A DNA stretch of 48,125 bases. It comes from Paludibacteraceae bacterium. GTDB taxonomy: Bacteria; Bacteroidota; Bacteroidia; Bacteroidales; Paludibacteraceae. This document shows positions 46,701-48,125 of the stretch, piece by piece. The notes beneath the pieces were generated by a model. It had not been told where the DNA came from. It saw only the letters and a program-made list of their open reading frames with translations, and made no database searches. The position numbers and the translations under genes were made by a program. Positions within the stretch are counted from its first letter, which is position 1, and every line of letters begins with the position of its first letter. Location: the NCBI GenBank assembly GCA_024401475.1, contig JAKSKZ010000028.1, positions 1 through 48,125 on the forward strand. The letters run 5' to 3'.

Positions 46701-47908
46701 CGGGTACAGGTGCTTGTCACAAATCTCCTGCAGCAACCTTGTCTGTAGTTGAAACTCTTGAGGGTAATGTTAGAGATATTACTAATCTCTTCGTTGAGAA
46801 CAATGGCGTTATGACAGCAACATTGTCGCCGACTAAAGATGCTTCTTACTATGTCTCATTTGATTATGCAGGACAGCATCTTGATGCAACTGAGGAAATC
46901 GTAGTTCTTCAGCCAATTGAGATTGAACTTCCTGAAGTTCAAATGGTCTGCGAGGGACAAGAGGTGACAATCACTTTGCCTAAAGTTTCTCCAGTAGGTA
47001 CGACAATCGCTTGGGATTCTGATAATACGATTACAAGTGGTTTGACGTCAGAAAGCATCACGGTTGTTGCGGCTTACAATAGCCAAAATGCATTCAACCA
47101 TCGTTCGACATACAACTACAACTTCGTTGCTTCCTATGCGGGTTGTCAAAATATTTCAATGCAAACGACTTTGATGGTTGATGAGCCTATTAGCGGAGAG
47201 GTCACAGGCGAAACTCCTATTTGCCAAGGTGCAACTACTACATTGGATGCTTCTTCGTTTGATGCGGCTGAATATGTATGGACTGCGGAAGACGATTCGA
47301 CATATTATGAGATGGGTGCTACTATCAGTGCTAAGTTGGATTCTACTCGTCAATTCTTGTTGTCGATGACACGTGGTACTTGTACTAAAGATGCTTCGTT
47401 TGAGGTTAGAGTGACTTCTATACCAGAAATTGTAAGTGTTGACTCTATTTCTCTAAGAGATCGTAAGATTCAATTAGATCCGATGAAGGGTACGGCTCCT
47501 TTCCAATTTGCTATTGATGACGAAAATGCAATTTTCGTTGGTGATATCGCAGAGAACTTGACATTCACTTCTCATATGGCTTATGTGGTTGATGCTGTAG
47601 GCTGTAAGAATAGCTTCTTGTTCAGATTGGAGGCTCCTGGCATTCATCCTAAGGGAATTTTGACGCCAGAAGGTGATGGAGTAAATGACACATGGGATGT
47701 GACAAACTTGGCTGAAGTTTATCCTGATGCCGTGGTTCGAATCTTTGACCGCTATGGTAAGAAGTTGGTTGAATACAAAGGTTCTGATACAGGTTGGGAT
47801 GGAACCTACAACGGAAAGCCAATGCCTTCTACAGACTATTGGTATGAAATTGAAATCGAAGAGATTGAGAAAACTTATGTTGGTCACTTTACTTTGATGA
47901 GACGATAA
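40745..47908 (+). CDS. Giant T9SS-exported surface protein with RCC1 propeller and Ig-like modules
   Basis: The 2387-residue protein begins with a signal peptide (SVTGAFSQ). Residues about 25-435 hold seven RCC1-type repeats, each with a GxxxxxxxGxLYxWGxN core, for example LIICAQGYLYTWGNN, VVYAWGENTNGG, GDGFVWSWGNGGWGG and YFVWGLNDFGQCG, enough for one closed seven-bladed propeller. From about 900 to 1900 there are repeated Ig-like modules of roughly 80-90 residues (CENEEDKSALV..WYADAEK, LCVGSAIADLSDLV..WYDSESA, CQNSPEVVALT..WFTEL). The last 85 residues are a type B T9SS (CHU_C) sorting domain: GILTPEGDGVNDTWDV, FDRYGKKLVEYKG, WDGTYNGKPMPSTDYWYEI. A PorP/SprF-like gene follows, as is usual for such cargo. 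The role is probably adhesion or binding; this is inference. Confidence 0.92.
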   Translation: MKRYFYSLLALLGSVTGAFSQSKTITGGNDHGLIICAQGYLYTWGNNYSKVIGGPLLGIDPDDGKTGGNATKEFVTEPSRVKTDHRAANLTFSQVTAGSGAFNLALACNSVVYAWGENTNGGCGQGPSGSNVIKYPEPVLKGETSGYDEEGKPGGDYLGGVTYIAASTNSGFAIMDDGRVVGWGGGTWNGSTNKTSPVYIKVKQGNALVDLTNVTHISGGDDNCLIRTADGKLYGIGPWNGSTEEAVTVATPVLKEEDGEPLTDIRMSAAGDVCGFAVTGDGFVWSWGNGGWGGSTGVAQTGATHPQARKVSSGEYKTISKEEYLTDVKEVIGGRGHGAAVTKEGYLVYWGCNEGNGGVAPVAATTAKTWASGGQGVKPVLARYCDASGKPGEVVKNAVSISRGDNFDFMMNDEDKYFVWGLNDFGQCGVGTTVKSYSCLVELKTIPCDIQDNCPEVFMINQVKCPGEEIELDCGFVVPKGKEDRYFIQWSYNGTVLNSSTSKSSKADRAADKYNVQTIKITEPGTYGVVAEYIGSNIPCDKCQPAETEITVEDMPMPIDTVVTTMQCVAEPLKPTASDNVCFEATVNNKFYSAKDKVTFAAFSTVDSKDTLDVFETTGAGGKIKFCVSGDKILDIHDNKAEESNDTIYNVWLEDISKFETLLREGKPGAGATGGSFQSYGMLMDMRASADLISFDIYAKSYSGAANVTVTPVVYMAEKNENDLYVVGSVYWTGKEQTFPINDSEPNQCTVKCGVRIPGSSTRGIRYILGMKFTGNCTLYEAGVTVKQNSAEFPTPIIDSEKFGIYEMGATANSYTSSSNGSNKTCYYNVKFGKLTDYDCGRIMLSAQYGCPPCKRPDDIVTIEVDGTKHATANDTINLCEESPAVELSVSGIEATDGVFDELWFLNVVGADASALQATKAESASTLKTKIAWVAAKAGTTEKYYVKVRDNEKPEASACYVFDSIVVRYYEKPVAPAIDDIEFCENEEDKSALVTALSGAVFTPYEVNWYADAEKSAAASEPDLTTLAAKATAYEFFYSVSDKATSCESEVKSFTVTVNEVPAAPTTQVVPLLKEAGKSASIAAGATASGTNTLIWYKTQDMSSPSTTAPLQDLSEAGKFYYWVSQKSEAGCEGDTATVIVEVNDAPMPTVRDTMLCVGSAIADLSDLVTPLSSDYQLKWYDSESAEKGTGKDDASSFSATEAGETPFYVSQINTVTKAESEMAKFVVKVYDVKQPTVDNAAPEYCIGATADVLSATEVTEGDYFQSSGLEWFDEEVTAGATGSKTAFTPLTTKEGTKDYWVRQYYTLTSKDKSVCYGEPVKITVTVNATEKPTSKTNYTFNYLKTDVSNGQFVDLLTKDADGVIAADGCELIWYSDAAGQNEIAGTPAPTYDPTQAGNDRQEIFYVAQRNKATNCVSEIQKVVVNISDTPAPSGPSVTYCQNSPEVVALTATINTSVKSADNYELIWFTELPNANPVKDATNGSSVAPVPDVTVPAGELEVERIYYVAQKDLDSKAVSVASPISVKVYAKPVLTTDNASGYCYPQKVLLNNYYQYSSAVESGFSSTFYDEADQPLGGPEVSVSGLYHVTGQFTVPESNELCISAKEDINVTIDKLSDVKITASDRTCPNTSITLTASSEQNTSSVSYEWTSTNGDNGSTNPYVSKVMAGVSGDKYTFTLNVTAGACSASETHEVTIGDGRIEGSILISEDNNADWNNVDLVASDLSSVVIYTCGGELSLKPKMTKTEGDYTWSNGLGTGDVKVTESGVYKISYVNECPTSVDVTVVAVPLSATAVVTDPVICEDASSSIKLNYVCSEVPNSITWTKDGAPYATASSEILAFDPAKPSDSGKYVYTITNRGCKVTNETEPLKLTVKPYIKVTDITEPFIITRGEAVDMKLNIVSPAATEISSISWKEGASEVNSGETYSLTSVEADHSYDIVLHDDKYCDATTSVLLLVDAKLMLTTAFDDTLCFGESKVFTIDTTGTGACHKSPAATLSVVETLEGNVRDITNLFVENNGVMTATLSPTKDASYYVSFDYAGQHLDATEEIVVLQPIEIELPEVQMVCEGQEVTITLPKVSPVGTTIAWDSDNTITSGLTSESITVVAAYNSQNAFNHRSTYNYNFVASYAGCQNISMQTTLMVDEPISGEVTGETPICQGATTTLDASSFDAAEYVWTAEDDSTYYEMGATISAKLDSTRQFLLSMTRGTCTKDASFEVRVTSIPEIVSVDSISLRDRKIQLDPMKGTAPFQFAIDDENAIFVGDIAENLTFTSHMAYVVDAVGCKNSFLFRLEAPGIHPKGILTPEGDGVNDTWDVTNLAEVYPDAVVRIFDRYGKKLVEYKGSDTGWDGTYNGKPMPSTDYWYEIEIEEIEKTYVGHFTLMRR

Positions 47909-47917
47909 TTAATTGTA

Positions 47918-47956
47918 TAAAGGAGGCAAGGGGAAACCTTTGCCCCCTTTGTTTGT
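47918..47956 (+). terminator. Hairpin terminator after the giant gene
   Basis: AAAGG-GGCAAGG pairs with CCTTTGCC-CCTTT (one mismatch, one G-T wobble) around a GGAAA loop, followed by GTTTG. The T run is short. Confidence 0.65.
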
Positions 47957-47978
47957 GTTGGAATTATAACTAAATTGC
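47948..47978 (+). promoter_or_regulatory. Possible promoter for the PorP/SprF-like gene
   Basis: TTTG at 47948-47951 and TAAATTGC at 47971-47978 have a 19-base spacer; the -7 box lacks one T. Transcription would begin only a few bases before ATG 47987. Confidence 0.35.
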
Positions 47979-47986
47979 AAATCTAG

Positions 47987-48125
47987 ATGAGAATTAAATT
48001 TCTGTTTTCTTTATTGATGTTTTCTTGTATAACATCTCTATTGAAAGCTCAGGACGAGATCGTTTACGATCAGTATCATTTCAATTACTATTTGGTCAAC
48101 CCTGCGGTCGCTGGTGCTGAGCGTT
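47987..48125 (+). CDS. PorP/SprF-like T9SS outer-membrane protein, 5' part
   Basis: The first 46 codons are in the window. A signal peptide (SCITSLLKAQ) is followed by IVYDQYHFNYYLVNPAVAGA, which matches the opening of the PorP/SprF family (QxxxNxxxxNPAxAG). In Flavobacterium, SprF is needed to export the large adhesin SprB, and many CHU_C-bearing proteins have a SprF-like gene next door. The start ATG 47987 gives a normal signal peptide. The window ends within the gene, so length and completeness are unknown. Confidence 0.85.
   Translation, partial: MRIKFLFSLLMFSCITSLLKAQDEIVYDQYHFNYYLVNPAVAGAER

Noticed and set aside
1..48125. CRISPR arrays, tRNA and rRNA genes
   Set aside because: I saw no regularly spaced direct repeats, no CCA-ended cloverleaf-like stretch and no rRNA-like sequence in the intergenic regions; short tRNAs could still be missed by eye.

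Overview
This window looks like a chromosomal segment of a Bacteroidales (Bacteroidota) bacterium. Three things support that. Outer-membrane and surface genes are typical of the phylum: TamB with a lipoprotein TamA-like partner, type IX secretion (T9SS) sorting domains, a GldA-like ABC ATPase and a PorP/SprF-like protein. Many promoters fit the Bacteroidetes pattern (TTTG-like -33, 19-20 bases, TAnnTTTG at -7). Many small lipoproteins and a mannan-degrading pair suggest a fibre-degrading gut or rumen lifestyle, which is inference.

Layout: 1-669 is the 3' part of an IS30-family transposase. 985-3519 encodes an unrecognised exported protein with a very long Arg/Glu/Lys helix. 3569-5996 is a phosphatidylethanolamine synthesis block (cdsA, psd, pssA). 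6081-11071 holds sppA, lpxK, a purine nucleoside phosphorylase and a CaCA antiporter. 11134-18019 is the tamB-tamL pair. 18108-20487 (minus) is a beta-mannan unit: a GH26 lipoprotein mannanase and a cellobiose/mannobiose 2-epimerase. 20703-24473 is a lipoprotein followed by a beta-barrel/OmpA fusion, then rpiB. 25715-28321 (minus) is an AspT-family transporter with a LysR regulator, whose codon use differs from its neighbours.

Divergent from the LysR gene, 28504-28860 is a compact unit with its own promoter and terminator. It encodes two 24-residue, mutually similar, single-span membrane proteins; this is my best candidate for an undescribed system. 29576-34109 (minus) is a tight five-gene run: argE-like, rnhA, gldA, a T9SS-exported expansin, argB. 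34417-40440 (plus) carries a DUF3820 protein, a CPA2 antiporter, an acyltransferase, ruvB and two unknown membrane proteins. The end of the window is a 2387-residue T9SS substrate (seven RCC1 blades, Ig-like modules, type B sorting domain) followed by the start of a PorP/SprF-like gene.

Taken together, the window is mostly envelope biology: phospholipid and lipid A synthesis, outer-membrane assembly, exported polysaccharide-active proteins and T9SS cargo. All calls rest on reading translations and motifs by eye; no database search was run.
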